The notes under the pieces are model-generated. The model did not search any database and was not told the DNA's origin. It was given only the letters and a program-made list of their open reading frames with translations. The position numbers and the translations under genes were made by a program. This document shows positions 56,413 to 63,877 of a stretch of 64,000 nucleotides of DNA, in pieces (positions within the stretch are counted from its first letter, which is position 1; every line of letters starts with the position of its first letter). Source of the DNA: Jeongeupia sp. HS-3 (GTDB lineage Bacteria; Pseudomonadota; Gammaproteobacteria; Burkholderiales; Chitinibacteraceae); contig NZ_AP024094.1 of assembly GCF_015140455.1 (NCBI RefSeq), positions 2,294,001 through 2,358,000 of the forward strand. Reading direction: 5' to 3'.

Positions 56413-57201
56413 TCAGACGAAAAGCTTGCGGTCGTTATGCGGATTGAGGCGCGCCAGATCGGCGACAAACTCGGAGAACTCCAGCCCGTAGGCCGCTTCA
56501 AGCTCGGTGGCGCGCTGCGACAGCGCCGCCCAGCGCGGCTCGCCCTGGCCCTTCTTGAACGCAAACGCAATCACATTGCCCTTCTGCCGGGCCGGCAGCA
56601 GCAGCAGATGGCCGTCGAATACGCCGGAGAGCCGCTCGCAATACTGCTGGAAACGCTTGTCCGAACCCCACAGATTGACCGCGAGCACGCCGTCGTCGCT
56701 CAACTTGTCGCGACAAGCGGCAAAGAACTCGGTCGTTGCCAAGGGCGGCGCGATGCCGGTGGCCGAATACGCATCCATGACGATGAAATCGCTGCTGTCG
56801 TCGTCCATGCCGACGAGGTGGGCGGCGCCGTCGCCGGCAATCACCTCAAGCCGCTCGTCATCCATCGGCAGCGAAAACATCGACCGCGCCACATTGATCA
56901 CCTGCGCATGCAGTTCGACACAGGTGATCCGCGTCTCGGGCAGCTTGGCGTAGGCCCATTTCGCCACCGAACCGCCGCCGAGGCCGATCAACAGCATCCG
57001 CTTGGGTGACGGTACGAACAGCAGCGCAGCGAACACGCAGCGCGAATACGCCAGCACCAGTTCGATCGGGTCGGAGATGCGCATCGCGCTCTGGGTGTCG
57101 TCATGACCGAAATGCAGTTTGCGGATCCCGAACTCTTCGGAGATATCCACCAGCAGCTCATCATCGGGCCGGCTGGAAAAACGCTTGGAACGGAACAGCA
57201 T
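56413..57201 (-). CDS. Spermidine-synthase-like (aminopropyltransferase fold) protein
   Basis: This 262-residue protein has a Rossmann SAM-binding fold of the spermidine synthase family: KRMLLIGLGGGSVAKWAYAKL (motif I), TCVELHAQVINVAR (acidic end of strand 2), and VIAGDGAAHL with FIVMDAYSATG. The putrescine-pocket Asp-Tyr pattern is only partly like SpeE, and it lacks SpeE's N-terminal beta-hairpin domain, so substrate is uncertain. The ATG overlaps the ttcA stop by one base, so the two are probably co-translated. Confidence 0.82.
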   Translation of the reverse strand: MLFRSKRFSSRPDDELLVDISEEFGIRKLHFGHDDTQSAMRISDPIELVLAYSRCVFAALLFVPSPKRMLLIGLGGGSVAKWAYAKLPETRITCVELHAQVINVARSMFSLPMDDERLEVIAGDGAAHLVGMDDDSSDFIVMDAYSATGIAPPLATTEFFAACRDKLSDDGVLAVNLWGSDKRFQQYCERLSGVFDGHLLLLPARQKGNVIAFAFKKGQGEPRWAALSQRATELEAAYGLEFSEFVADLARLNPHNDRKLFV

Positions 57202-58145
57202 CAGTCGCCCCCGCAACCGCCAATGTCGGCCGGTTTGTTGGCGAGGATATTGATCGTGTTCGGCTCGCTGAAGGTATCGCGGTCGAAAGCCTTGTCGCCG
57301 TCGGCACGCGCAATGCCGTCGGCCTTGGCGCCGACGAAGTTGTACAGCTTGGGGTCGGCCAGATGGCTGGGCACCACATTGCGCAAGGCGCGGAACATGC
57401 TCTCGATCCGCCCCGGAAAACGCTTGTCCCAATCGGCAATCATCTCGCCGACCACGCCGCGTTGCAGGTTCGGCTGGCTGCCGCAGAGATTGCACGGAAT
57501 GATCGGAAAGCCCCTGGCCTGCGAATACTTGACGATGTCCTTCTCGCGGCAATACGCCAGCGGCCGGATCACCACGTGCTTGCCATCATCCGATACCAGC
57601 TTGGGCGGCATCGCCTTGAGCTTGCCGCCGTAGAACATGTTCAGGAACAGCGTTTCGAGGATGTCCTCACGATGATGGCCCAGTGCGATCTTGGTCGCCC
57701 CCAGCTCGTCGGCCACGCGGTAGAGGATGCCGCGACGCAGGCGCGAACACAGGCTACAGGTGGTCTTGCCCTCGGGCACCAGCTTCTTGACGATGCTGTA
57801 GGTGTCTTCCTCGATGATGCGGTAGTCGACACCGATGCTTTGCAGATAGTCGGGCAGCACGTGCTCGGGGAAGCCCGGCTGCTTCTGGTCGAGGTTGACC
57901 GCGACAATCGAAAAATCGATCGGTGCCGATTTCTGCAGCCCCAGCAGGATGTCGAGCATGGTGTAGCTGTCCTTGCCGCCGGACAGGCACACCATGATCT
58001 TGTCGCCGGGTTCGATCATGTTGAAATCGTTGATCGCGTCACCAGCGGCGTGACGCAACCACTTGGTCAGCTTGTTGAGATTGAGCTGGGCTTTCTTGTC
58101 GGTATCGGCCACGGCGCCGGTTTCATTTGCGGTGTGCTGGGTCAT
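57201..58145 (-). CDS. ttcA: tRNA 2-thiocytidine synthetase TtcA
   Basis: TtcA thiolates cytidine-32 of certain tRNAs using ATP and a [4Fe-4S] cluster. The 314-residue protein has the PP-loop SGGKDS (55-60), the CxxC pair [15 protein letters not shown] and a third Cys in CNLCGSQ, matching the cluster ligands of the family. The start is ATG 58145; a hairpin lies ten bases upstream of it. Length equals E. coli TtcA (311). Confidence 0.95.
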   Translation of the reverse strand: MTQHTANETGAVADTDKKAQLNLNKLTKWLRHAAGDAINDFNMIEPGDKIMVCLSGGKDSYTMLDILLGLQKSAPIDFSIVAVNLDQKQPGFPEHVLPDYLQSIGVDYRIIEEDTYSIVKKLVPEGKTTCSLCSRLRRGILYRVADELGATKIALGHHREDILETLFLNMFYGGKLKAMPPKLVSDDGKHVVIRPLAYCREKDIVKYSQARGFPIIPCNLCGSQPNLQRGVVGEMIADWDKRFPGRIESMFRALRNVVPSHLADPKLYNFVGAKADGIARADGDKAFDRDTFSEPNTINILANKPADIGGCGGD

Positions 58146-58155
58146 GGATGAATGC

Positions 58156-58180
58156 CGACGGGGCGCGCTGCGCCCCGTCG
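58156..58180 (-). other. GC hairpin just upstream of ttcA
   Basis: CGACGGGGCGC and GCGCCCCGTCG form a perfect 11-bp stem with a three-base loop, 10 bases before the ttcA ATG, where a ribosome-binding site would be. No T-run follows. It may terminate the upstream pteridine reductase transcript or limit ttcA translation. Confidence 0.5.
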
Positions 58181-58214
58181 TAGATGATTGAATTGGCGAC
58201 GATTTTACCGCAAT

Positions 58215-58955
58215 TCACAACACCACGCTGCGCCCGCCATCGACCGGCAGAATCACCCCGGTCAGGTAGCTCGCATCAAGCAAAAAAGCGATCGCCTGCG
58301 CCAGATCATCGGGCGTGCCGGCGCGTGCCAGCGGAATCGTCGCCAGAATGCGCTCGCGCTCGGCGGCGTCGAACACCTCGATACCGTCGGGCCACAGATT
58401 CGCCCCCGGCGCGACCGCATTGACGCGCACCCTGGGCGCCAGCTCGCGCGCCAGACCGCGCGTCATGGCCACCAGCCCGGCCTTCGCGACCGTGTACAGC
58501 ATCAGCCCCGGATACGGCCGATCGGCATGGATATCGGCAATGCTGATAATGCAACCGCCGGTTTCAGCCAGTGCTGGCACGGCGGCTTGCGCCAGAAACA
58601 ACGGCGCTTTCAGGTTCGAGCCCAGCAGATCGGCCCAGGCCGCCTCGGTGAATTCGCCGACCGGCGTCGGGTAAAACGACGAGGCGTTGTTGATCAGCGC
58701 ATCCAGCCGGCCAAACGCCGTGAGCGCCGCATCGACGAGCTCGGGCAAACGGGCGCAATCGAGCAGATCGAGCTGCACCACGACGGCCGAAGCGGCACGC
58801 CGCGCGTTCAGTTCACCCGCCAGCACCGCCGCGGCCTCAGCGCTGCTGCGATGGTGGATCACCACCCGCCAGCCTTGCGCGTGCAAATAGCGCACCAGCC
58901 CGGCGCCAACGCGCCTGGCCGCACCGGTCACCAGGACCACCTTGTCGTGACTCAT
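58215..58955 (-). CDS. Pteridine reductase (short-chain dehydrogenase)
   Basis: The 246-residue SDR enzyme has a TGAARRVGAGLV nucleotide-binding motif; the Arg pair after TGAA is typical of pteridine reductases (FolM/PTR1) and prefers NADPH. NNASSFYPTPVGEF and YTVAKAGLVAMTRGLARELA (catalytic Tyr-xxx-Lys) follow, then the C-terminal substrate lid. The ATG at 58955, after GGGGAGG, is used instead of the upstream codon at 58997. Its substrate, dihydromonapterin or dihydrofolate, is inferred. Confidence 0.88.
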   Translation of the reverse strand: MSHDKVVLVTGAARRVGAGLVRYLHAQGWRVVIHHRSSAEAAAVLAGELNARRAASAVVVQLDLLDCARLPELVDAALTAFGRLDALINNASSFYPTPVGEFTEAAWADLLGSNLKAPLFLAQAAVPALAETGGCIISIADIHADRPYPGLMLYTVAKAGLVAMTRGLARELAPRVRVNAVAPGANLWPDGIEVFDAAERERILATIPLARAGTPDDLAQAIAFLLDASYLTGVILPVDGGRSVVL

Positions 58956-59041
58956 CGCCTCCCCTTCGCATGTGCGGCACATGCAGCCTTGCCGCAACCA
59001 ATTACAATGATCGTTTGTCCTGCCGGAATTCTGCTGTCGTC

Positions 59042-60220
59042 ATGAATACACCGCAACTGCCCGCGCCCGGCGCGGACGCCGCCGCCGCCAGCGCGGCCCT
59101 GGTCGAGCGCATCCGCAACGCCATCGTCGATGCCGGCGGCTGGCTACCGTTTGCCGATTACATGCGCCTGGCGCTGTACAGCCCGGGTCTCGGTTACTAC
59201 TCGGGCGGCGCAACCAAGTTCGGTGCCGACGGTGATTTTGTCACGTCACCCGAACTCTCGCCGCTGTTCGGCGCCTGTGTCGCCGAAACCGCCGCCGTGG
59301 CACTCGCCGCGCTTGACGCCCAAGGCACACCGGGTGACGTACTCGAATTCGGCGCCGGCACCGGCAAACTCGCCGTGCAAATCCTGCTTGAGCTCGAACA
59401 CCTCGAACGATTGCCGACGCGGTATTGCATCGTTGATCTCTCGGGTGAACTACGTGAGCGCCAGCGCACCACCATCGCGGCTAGCGCACCACACCTGCTT
59501 GATCGGGTGACCTGGCTGGATGTGCTGCCCGAGTCCTTCAGCGGTTTCATCATCGGCAATGAAGTCCTCGACGCCATGCCCTGCGCGCTCGTGCATCACG
59601 ATGATGCTGGCACACTGTTTGAGCGCGGCGTGATCTGGCAGGGCCACGGCTTCGGCTGGCAGGACCGGCCGCTCACCGCTGGCCCGCTGCATACACTCGC
59701 CAGCGCACTTGATCTACCCGTGGGCTATACCACCGAAATCCAGCCGGAGATGCACGCGTTCATCGGCAGCAGCGCCGCCATGCTCAGCGCCGGTGCGGTG
59801 CTGTGGCTCGACTACGGCTTTGCCCACGCCGAGTATTATCACCCCGAGCGCCACATGGGCACGCTGATCGGCCACTATCGCCACCACACGGTGCACGACC
59901 CGTTCTTCTGGCCGGGCCTGACCGATCTGACCTGCCACGTCGATTTCTCCGCCGTCTACCGTGCCGCCGACGCCGCCGGCCTCGCACTGGAAGGCTATGC
60001 CCCGCAGGCGCAATACCTGCTCGACGCCGGCCTGCTGGCTAAACTGGCCGCGCTCGGCACCGATCACCCGGCTTATCTGGCCCAGGTCGCCGCAGTACAA
60101 AAGCTTACCAGCCCGGCCGAAATGGGCGATCTTTTCAAGGCCATTGCCTTCAGCAAGGCTCTCGAACTAACCGCCCTGCTGCCCGGTTTTGGCGGCCGGG
60201 ATGATTCACACAAGCTGTAA
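59042..60220 (+). CDS. MidA/NDUFAF7-family SAM-dependent methyltransferase
   Basis: The 392-residue protein belongs to the DUF185/COG1565 group: ADYMRLALYSPGLGYYSGG, then FVTSPELSPLFGACVAE, FGAGTGKLAVQIL (SAM motif I), IVDLSGELRERQR and GNEVLDAMPC. In mitochondria NDUFAF7 methylates an arginine of complex I; the bacterial target is not established. ATG 59042 gives the family length. The tRNA-Met promoter begins three bases after its stop. Confidence 0.9.
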   Translation: MNTPQLPAPGADAAAASAALVERIRNAIVDAGGWLPFADYMRLALYSPGLGYYSGGATKFGADGDFVTSPELSPLFGACVAETAAVALAALDAQGTPGDVLEFGAGTGKLAVQILLELEHLERLPTRYCIVDLSGELRERQRTTIAASAPHLLDRVTWLDVLPESFSGFIIGNEVLDAMPCALVHHDDAGTLFERGVIWQGHGFGWQDRPLTAGPLHTLASALDLPVGYTTEIQPEMHAFIGSSAAMLSAGAVLWLDYGFAHAEYYHPERHMGTLIGHYRHHTVHDPFFWPGLTDLTCHVDFSAVYRAADAAGLALEGYAPQAQYLLDAGLLAKLAALGTDHPAYLAQVAAVQKLTSPAEMGDLFKAIAFSKALELTALLPGFGGRDDSHKL

Positions 60221-60223
60221 TGC

Positions 60224-60252
60224 TTGACAGCAAAGCAGATTCCCGACAATAT
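60224..60252 (+). promoter_or_regulatory. Promoter of the tRNA-Met gene
   Basis: A perfect -35 TTGACA (60224-60229), a 17-base spacer and CAATAT (60247-60252) precede the tRNA by 11 bases. Such short distance is usual for a tRNA promoter. The -10 matches consensus at only three positions. Confidence 0.6.
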
Positions 60253-60263
60253 GCCGTCCTCTT

Positions 60264-60340
60264 GGCTATGTAGCTCAGTCGGTTAGAGCACAGCACTCAT
60301 AATGCTGGGGTCGCAGGTTCGAGTCCCGCCATAGCCACCA
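60264..60340 (+). tRNA. tRNA-Met (CAT anticodon, elongator type)
   Basis: This 77-base gene folds as a complete cloverleaf: acceptor GGCTATG/CATAGCC, D-arm GCTC/GAGC, anticodon arm CAGCA/TGCTG with loop CTCATAA, T-arm GCAGG/CCCGC with a TTCGAGT loop, and encoded CCA. An A-C mismatch in the T-arm is the same as in E. coli elongator tRNA-Met. The acceptor pair is a normal G-C, so it is not initiator type. It is intact and serves as the likely integration site of the downstream element. Confidence 0.97.
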
Positions 60341-60346
60341 GTCAAC

Positions 60347-60368
60347 CTTCCTAGGGCTTCCTAGGAAG
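60347..60368. repeat. Inverted repeat next to the tRNA
   Basis: CTTCCTAGG and CCTAGGAAG make a perfect 9-bp inverted repeat with a four-base GCTT loop, 7 bases after the tRNA CCA end. CTTCCTAGG also occurs twice as a direct repeat because CCTAGG is itself a palindrome. It may be an integrase arm site or a tRNA 3' processing hairpin. Confidence 0.6.
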
Positions 60369-60374
60369 TACATC

Positions 60375-60409
60375 AAACCCCCGAAAAGCCTAGCTTCCGG
60401 GGGTTTTTT
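60375..60409 (+). terminator. Intrinsic terminator after tRNA-Met
   Basis: AAACCCCCG and CGGGGGTTT form a 9-bp stem; an inner AAGC/GCTT pair extends it. Six Ts follow. It closes the tRNA transcript before the integrase. Confidence 0.9.
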
Positions 60410-60451
60410 GTTCCCAGCGCGTCCAGCCCGCGCCATTGGCAGCCAGAAGTT

Positions 60452-60490
60452 TTAGGTATACGCTTAGGTATACGATTTCTGGCGTATACC
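60452..60490. promoter_or_regulatory. GGTATAC repeats in front of the integrase
   Basis: TTAGGTATACG occurs at 60452-60462 and 60464-60474 on a 12-base pitch, and GTATACC lies inverted at 60484-60490, ending one base before the integrase ATG. The repeats surround the region where the promoter and ribosome site should be; no SD is seen. They could be sites for the integrase or for an excision/regulatory protein such as AlpA. Confidence 0.65.
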
Positions 60491-60491
60491 A

Positions 60492-61808
60492 ATGGCCCGC
60501 ACCACCAAGCCCCTGACCGATACCGATTGCCGCAACGCCAAGCCGCGAGAGAAAGATTTTTCGCTGTTCGATGGCGGTGGCCTGTTCCTGCTGGTGAAGG
60601 CCACGGGCAGCAAGTCATGGCGCTTCAAGTTCACCAAGCCCAGCGGCAAGCCGGGCCTGACCGCTTTCGGCGACTACCCGGCACTCTCGCTGTCCGACGC
60701 ACGCGCCAAGCGTGACGAAGCCCGTGCGCAGCTCGCCAGCGGGATAGACCCCATCCTGCACAAGCAGCAAGCCAAGCTGGCCGCCGCCGAGGCTGCCGAA
60801 AACAGTTTTGAAGCCGTCGCCCGCGAATGGCACGCCAAGGTGCTACGCGCCGGCAAGTGGGGCGAGCATCACGCGGCCCGCGTACTGCGCAGACTGGAAA
60901 CCAATCTGTTCCCCACGCTGGGCCGCTACCCGATCGACACGCTGAAAACGGCAACCCTGCTGCACCCGCTGCGCGCCATCGAGGCAAAGGGAACGTTAAG
61001 CCTGGCTGAGGATGTGACCCAGTACGTCGCCGCGATCATGCGCCACGCGGTACAGACTGGCCGCATCAGCCACAACCCCGGCCAAGACCTGCGCGGCGCG
61101 ATCGCCACGCCCAAGACAACCCACCGCCCCGCCTTGCCACTGGAACGCCTGCCGGAGCTGCTGCGACGTATTGAATCGAGCGCCGGCCCGATCATGTCGC
61201 GCCACGCCGCACGCTTCGCCATGCTGACGGCGGCGCGTGAATCCGAATTCATGTTTGCCCGCTGGGGCGAGTTTGATTTGACGCGCGGCATCTGGACAAT
61301 CCCACCCGAACGTGACGAGATTGAAGGCGTCGCCTACTCCGGGCGCGGCGAGAAAATGCGCCGTGAACGCCTCGTCTACCTGACCCGGCAAACGCTGGCG
61401 CTGCTGCACGACGTGCGGGCGCTATCGAGCAAGGAAGAGTTTGTCTTCGCTGGGCGCATTCATGGCAAGCCCATCAGCAGCGGCACCGTGAACCGGCTAC
61501 TGCGCACCATCGGTTACGACACCAAGGCCGATATTTGCCTGCATGGATTCCGAACGATGGTCATCAGCAGCTTGAACGAATCGGGCCTATGGAGCCGCGA
61601 CGCCATTGAGCGCCACGTCGGCCACGACGATCAGGACAAGGTGCGGGCCGCCTACATGCACAAGGCCCAGTACCTCGAAGAGCGGCAACGGATGCTGCAA
61701 TGGTGGGCGGACTATCTCGACGCCAACGGCGGCGAGTACATCGCGCCTCACGATTTCGCCGAGCACGGCGGCAACGTCGTACCACTGCACAAGGGCAAGG
61801 CCGCCTGA
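60492..61808 (+). CDS. Tyrosine integrase, P4/DUF4102 type
   Basis: The 438-residue site-specific recombinase has an N-terminal DUF4102 arm-binding domain (PLTDTDCRNAKPREKDFSL, with FPTLGRYPIDTLK at about 145), a core-binding domain, and the catalytic domain with Arg-249 (AARESEFMF), His-351 and Arg-354 (LHGFRTM), second His near 377 (HVGHDDQ) and nucleophile Tyr-388 (RAAYMHK). The C-terminus reads YLEERQRMLQWWADYLD, typical of P4 integrases. No usual SD precedes the ATG. Confidence 0.96.
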   Translation: MARTTKPLTDTDCRNAKPREKDFSLFDGGGLFLLVKATGSKSWRFKFTKPSGKPGLTAFGDYPALSLSDARAKRDEARAQLASGIDPILHKQQAKLAAAEAAENSFEAVAREWHAKVLRAGKWGEHHAARVLRRLETNLFPTLGRYPIDTLKTATLLHPLRAIEAKGTLSLAEDVTQYVAAIMRHAVQTGRISHNPGQDLRGAIATPKTTHRPALPLERLPELLRRIESSAGPIMSRHAARFAMLTAARESEFMFARWGEFDLTRGIWTIPPERDEIEGVAYSGRGEKMRRERLVYLTRQTLALLHDVRALSSKEEFVFAGRIHGKPISSGTVNRLLRTIGYDTKADICLHGFRTMVISSLNESGLWSRDAIERHVGHDDQDKVRAAYMHKAQYLEERQRMLQWWADYLDANGGEYIAPHDFAEHGGNVVPLHKGKAA

Positions 61809-61821
61809 TCGGTCGGCAAGA

Positions 61822-62061
61822 TGACACCCGTGACACCTCTACGGGATATAGGCGTATCTAAAAATAAAGTAAGACCATGCCAGCACGGAAACAGACTCGC
61901 GGCGACCCGGCGGATTTAATACCAGTTCGGATTTTTCGCACTTTTGCCGCCATCGCCCCCGGCATTTTTGTGGTGTCAGAAGTGTCAGAGGTGTCAGAAC
62001 GTTGATTTACAAGGGTTTTTATCTGACACCGAATGTGTCATCTGGTGTCAGAGGTGTCAGA
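61822..62061. repeat. GTGTCAGA iterons on a 9-bp pitch
   Basis: GTGTCAGA occurs directly at 61973, 61982 and 61991, and again at 62045 and 62054, always 9 bases apart. Inverted copies (TGACACC or TCTGACACC) occur at 61822, 61831 and 62022. The clustering is like an initiator-binding origin; P4 alpha protein uses octamers (GGTGAACA) in ori and crr in a similar way. Function here is inferred. Confidence 0.6.
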
Positions 62062-62065
62062 ACGC

Positions 62066-62218
62066 AGTGATGCCGTTACCGCGCAAACCCGCGCGAATGC
62101 TTGACTCTTGGTTTTGCCGCTTGGCGGTCGCCCCCGCAAGGCAGCAAAAATCGGCCGCGAATGGCCTTTCCCCTGCCCGCCCGAGCAGCGCGATTTTCGA
62201 CGAAGCTTTAATACCAAT
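62066..62218. other. Non-coding segment between iterons and tandem array
   Basis: No gene or clear structure is seen. Reading frames crossing this part extend into the tandem array only because the array has few stops. GC content is as the element average. Confidence 0.4.
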
Positions 62219-62875
62219 TTGCATCTCGGCGTTCTCCCGCCGGCTCCAGCGGCTGAAACTCTTGCCATTGCATCTCGGCGTCCCACCGCCGGCTCCAGCG
62301 GCCGAAACTCTTGGCATTCCATCTGGCCGTCCCACCGCCAGCTCCAGCGCCTGAAACTCTTGGCATTGCATCTGGCCGTCCCACCGCCGGCTCCAGCGGC
62401 CGAAACTCTTGGCATTCCATCTGGCCGTCCCACCGCCAGCTCCAGCGCCTGAAACTCTTGGCATTGCATCTGGCCGTCCCACCGCCGGCTCCAGCGGCCG
62501 AAACTCTTGGCATTCCATCTGGCCGTCCCACCGCCAGCTCCAGCGCCTGAAACTCTTGGCATTGCATCTGGCCGTCCCACCGCCGGCTCCAGCGCCTGAA
62601 ACTCTTGGCATTGCATCTGGCCGTCCCACCGCCAGCTCCAGCGCCTGAAACTCTTGGCATTGCATCTGGCAGCCCGCCGCCAGCTCCAGCGGCCGAAACT
62701 CTTGGCATTGCATCCCAGCGTCCCACCGCCGGCTCCAGCGCTCGAAACTCTTGGCATTGCATCTGGCCGTCCCACCGCCGGCTCCAGCGCCCGAAACTCT
62801 TGGCATTGCATCCCAGCGTCCCACCGCCGGCTCCAGCGGCCGAAACTCTTGGCATTCCACTCGCTGGCCTTCTGC
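62219..62875. repeat. 49-bp tandem array, about 13 units, with 98-bp higher-order repeat
   Basis: Thirteen units begin at 62242, 62291, 62340, 62389, 62438, 62487, 62536, 62585, 62634, 62682, 62731, 62780 and 62829; unit nine is 48 bases. The first partial and last units diverge. Units at 62291, 62389 and 62487 are identical, as are those at 62340, 62438 and 62536, giving a 98-bp dimer repeated three times. Variation is at only a few sites (such as GCC/CTG near base 11 and CC/GC near base 29). There are no spacers, so it is not a CRISPR array. Confidence 0.93.
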
Positions 62876-62905
62876 GGCTTGATCTGGATTGCATGTTGGC
62901 TTGAA

Positions 62906-63420
62906 ATCTTTTAGTCTCCGTTCATCAGCCTGTGTAGCTGCGTCCAAACAACCCCGGTGCTTTTGCACGCGGGGTTGTTTGTTGTCTACGCTACCCTAGC
63001 CAATCTTTGGCAGTGCCATCGGCTCAACGTGGCTTTGCGGGGATTGCAAATTGACGTGTTATCTTTTAGCCTCCGCTCATCAGCCTGTGTAGCTGCGTCC
63101 AAACAACCCCGGTGCTTTCGCATGCGGGGTTGTTTGTTGTCTACGCTACCCTAGCCAATCTTTGGCAGTGCCCATCGGCTCAACGTGGCTTTGCGGGGAT
63201 TGCAAATTGACGTGTTATCTTTTAGCCTCCGTTCTGCACAGTGAGTTACTGCGCCAAAACAAACCCGGAGCTTAGGCAGCCGGGTTTTTTGTTGTCTGCG
63301 CTAAGCCTAGCCAATCTTTAGCAGTGCCCATCGGCTCAACGTGGCTTTGCGGGGATTGCAAATTGGCGTGAAAACTTTCATCATCCGTCCTGCACAGTGA
63401 GAAATTGCGTCAAGACGCCC
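62906..63420 (+). repeat. 155-bp direct repeats each carrying a terminator-like hairpin
   Basis: Units start near 62906, 63061 and 63217, with a partial at 63373. Each includes a CTCCG box, then a hairpin: CAAACAACCCCG to CGGGGTTGTTTG at 62945-62981, the same at 63100-63136, and AAACCCGG/CCGGGTTT plus T-run at 63261-63290. After it comes a nearly invariant 60-base block (CCAATCTTTGGCAGTGCC to TTGCAAATTGACGTG). In unit two the inner stem changes G-C to G-T, and unit three changes the main stem on both sides, so the structure is kept though sequence drifts. These look like tandem small-RNA genes with promoters in the invariant block. Confidence 0.75.
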
Positions 63421-63558
63421 CCTGCGCGAAAGCCTTACCAACCATTCTTAACGAATGGGCGTTACCGGGAAATGCGCCGCTAAACCCGTGTGTCCACCCG
63501 AGTAAGGGCGTTTTTGTTCGCCCTGAAGATTTGAAGCCCCCATGAAGTAACCGAACCC

Positions 63559-63582
63559 AGCCCGCCGCAAGCGGGCTTTTTT
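63559..63582 (+). terminator. First of three terminators before alpA
   Basis: AGCCCGC and GCGGGCT form a 7-bp stem with CGCAA loop, followed by six Ts. Confidence 0.85.
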
Positions 63583-63603
63583 GTTTTCTACTGTCACCAA
63601 ACC

Positions 63604-63633
63604 GCCGGCCCGCATTTGCGCGCCGGCTTTTTT
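63604..63633 (+). terminator. Second of three terminators before alpA
   Basis: GCCGGC and GCCGGC pair around CCGCATTTGCGC (which itself can pair CGC/GCG), followed by six Ts. Confidence 0.85.
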
Positions 63634-63640
63634 GCGTCCA

Positions 63641-63665
63641 AACCCGCCCTTGTGGCGGGTTTTTT
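63641..63665 (+). terminator. Third of three terminators before alpA
   Basis: AACCCGCC and GGCGGGTT form an 8-bp stem with a five-base loop, followed by Ts. It ends 20 bases before the alpA ATG, so read-through is needed or the promoter is within this short space. Confidence 0.85.
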
Positions 63666-63685
63666 CGTTTGGAGAAGCCTTAACC

Positions 63686-63877
63686 ATGCAACCCGATTTA
63701 TTCACCCCCACCGCCGCCGCCGATGCGATCGGCGTCACCACGTCCACCCTTGCGACCTGGCGTTGCCGTGGCAGCGGCCCGGCGTATATCAAGCGCAACG
63801 GCAAAGTGTTCTACCGTCGCGCCGACGTGGCGGCGTTCATCGCCAGCCGCACCACTGAACACGGGGGCGCGCAATGA
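63686..63877 (+). CDS. AlpA-type small DNA-binding regulator
   Basis: The 63-residue winged helix-turn-helix protein (MQPDLFTPTAAADAIGVTTS, then LATWRCRGSGPAYIKRNGKV, then FYRRADVAAFIASR) is of the AlpA/MerR-like excisionase class, which activates integrase excision or regulates satellite genes. ATG 63686 follows GGAG by eleven bases. Three terminators stand upstream, so its transcription is probably controlled by antitermination. It overlaps the next gene by four bases (ATGA). Confidence 0.88.
   Translation: MQPDLFTPTAAADAIGVTTSTLATWRCRGSGPAYIKRNGKVFYRRADVAAFIASRTTEHGGAQ

Noticed and set aside
62219-62875. CRISPR array
   Set aside because: The whole 49-bp unit is repeated with no unique spacers, and no cas-like gene is near. 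It is a tandem repeat.
62038-62968. Three minus-strand frames of 228-303 codons in the 49-bp array
   Set aside because: No ribosome sites; the 303-codon frame starts with GTG inside the loop of a hairpin; open frames follow from the repeat having few stops in any frame.
63448-63804. 118-codon minus-strand frame across the triple terminator and alpA
   Set aside because: It crosses three terminators and lies opposite alpA, whose helix-turn-helix and ribosome site are convincing. It more likely reflects a conserved non-coding leader.
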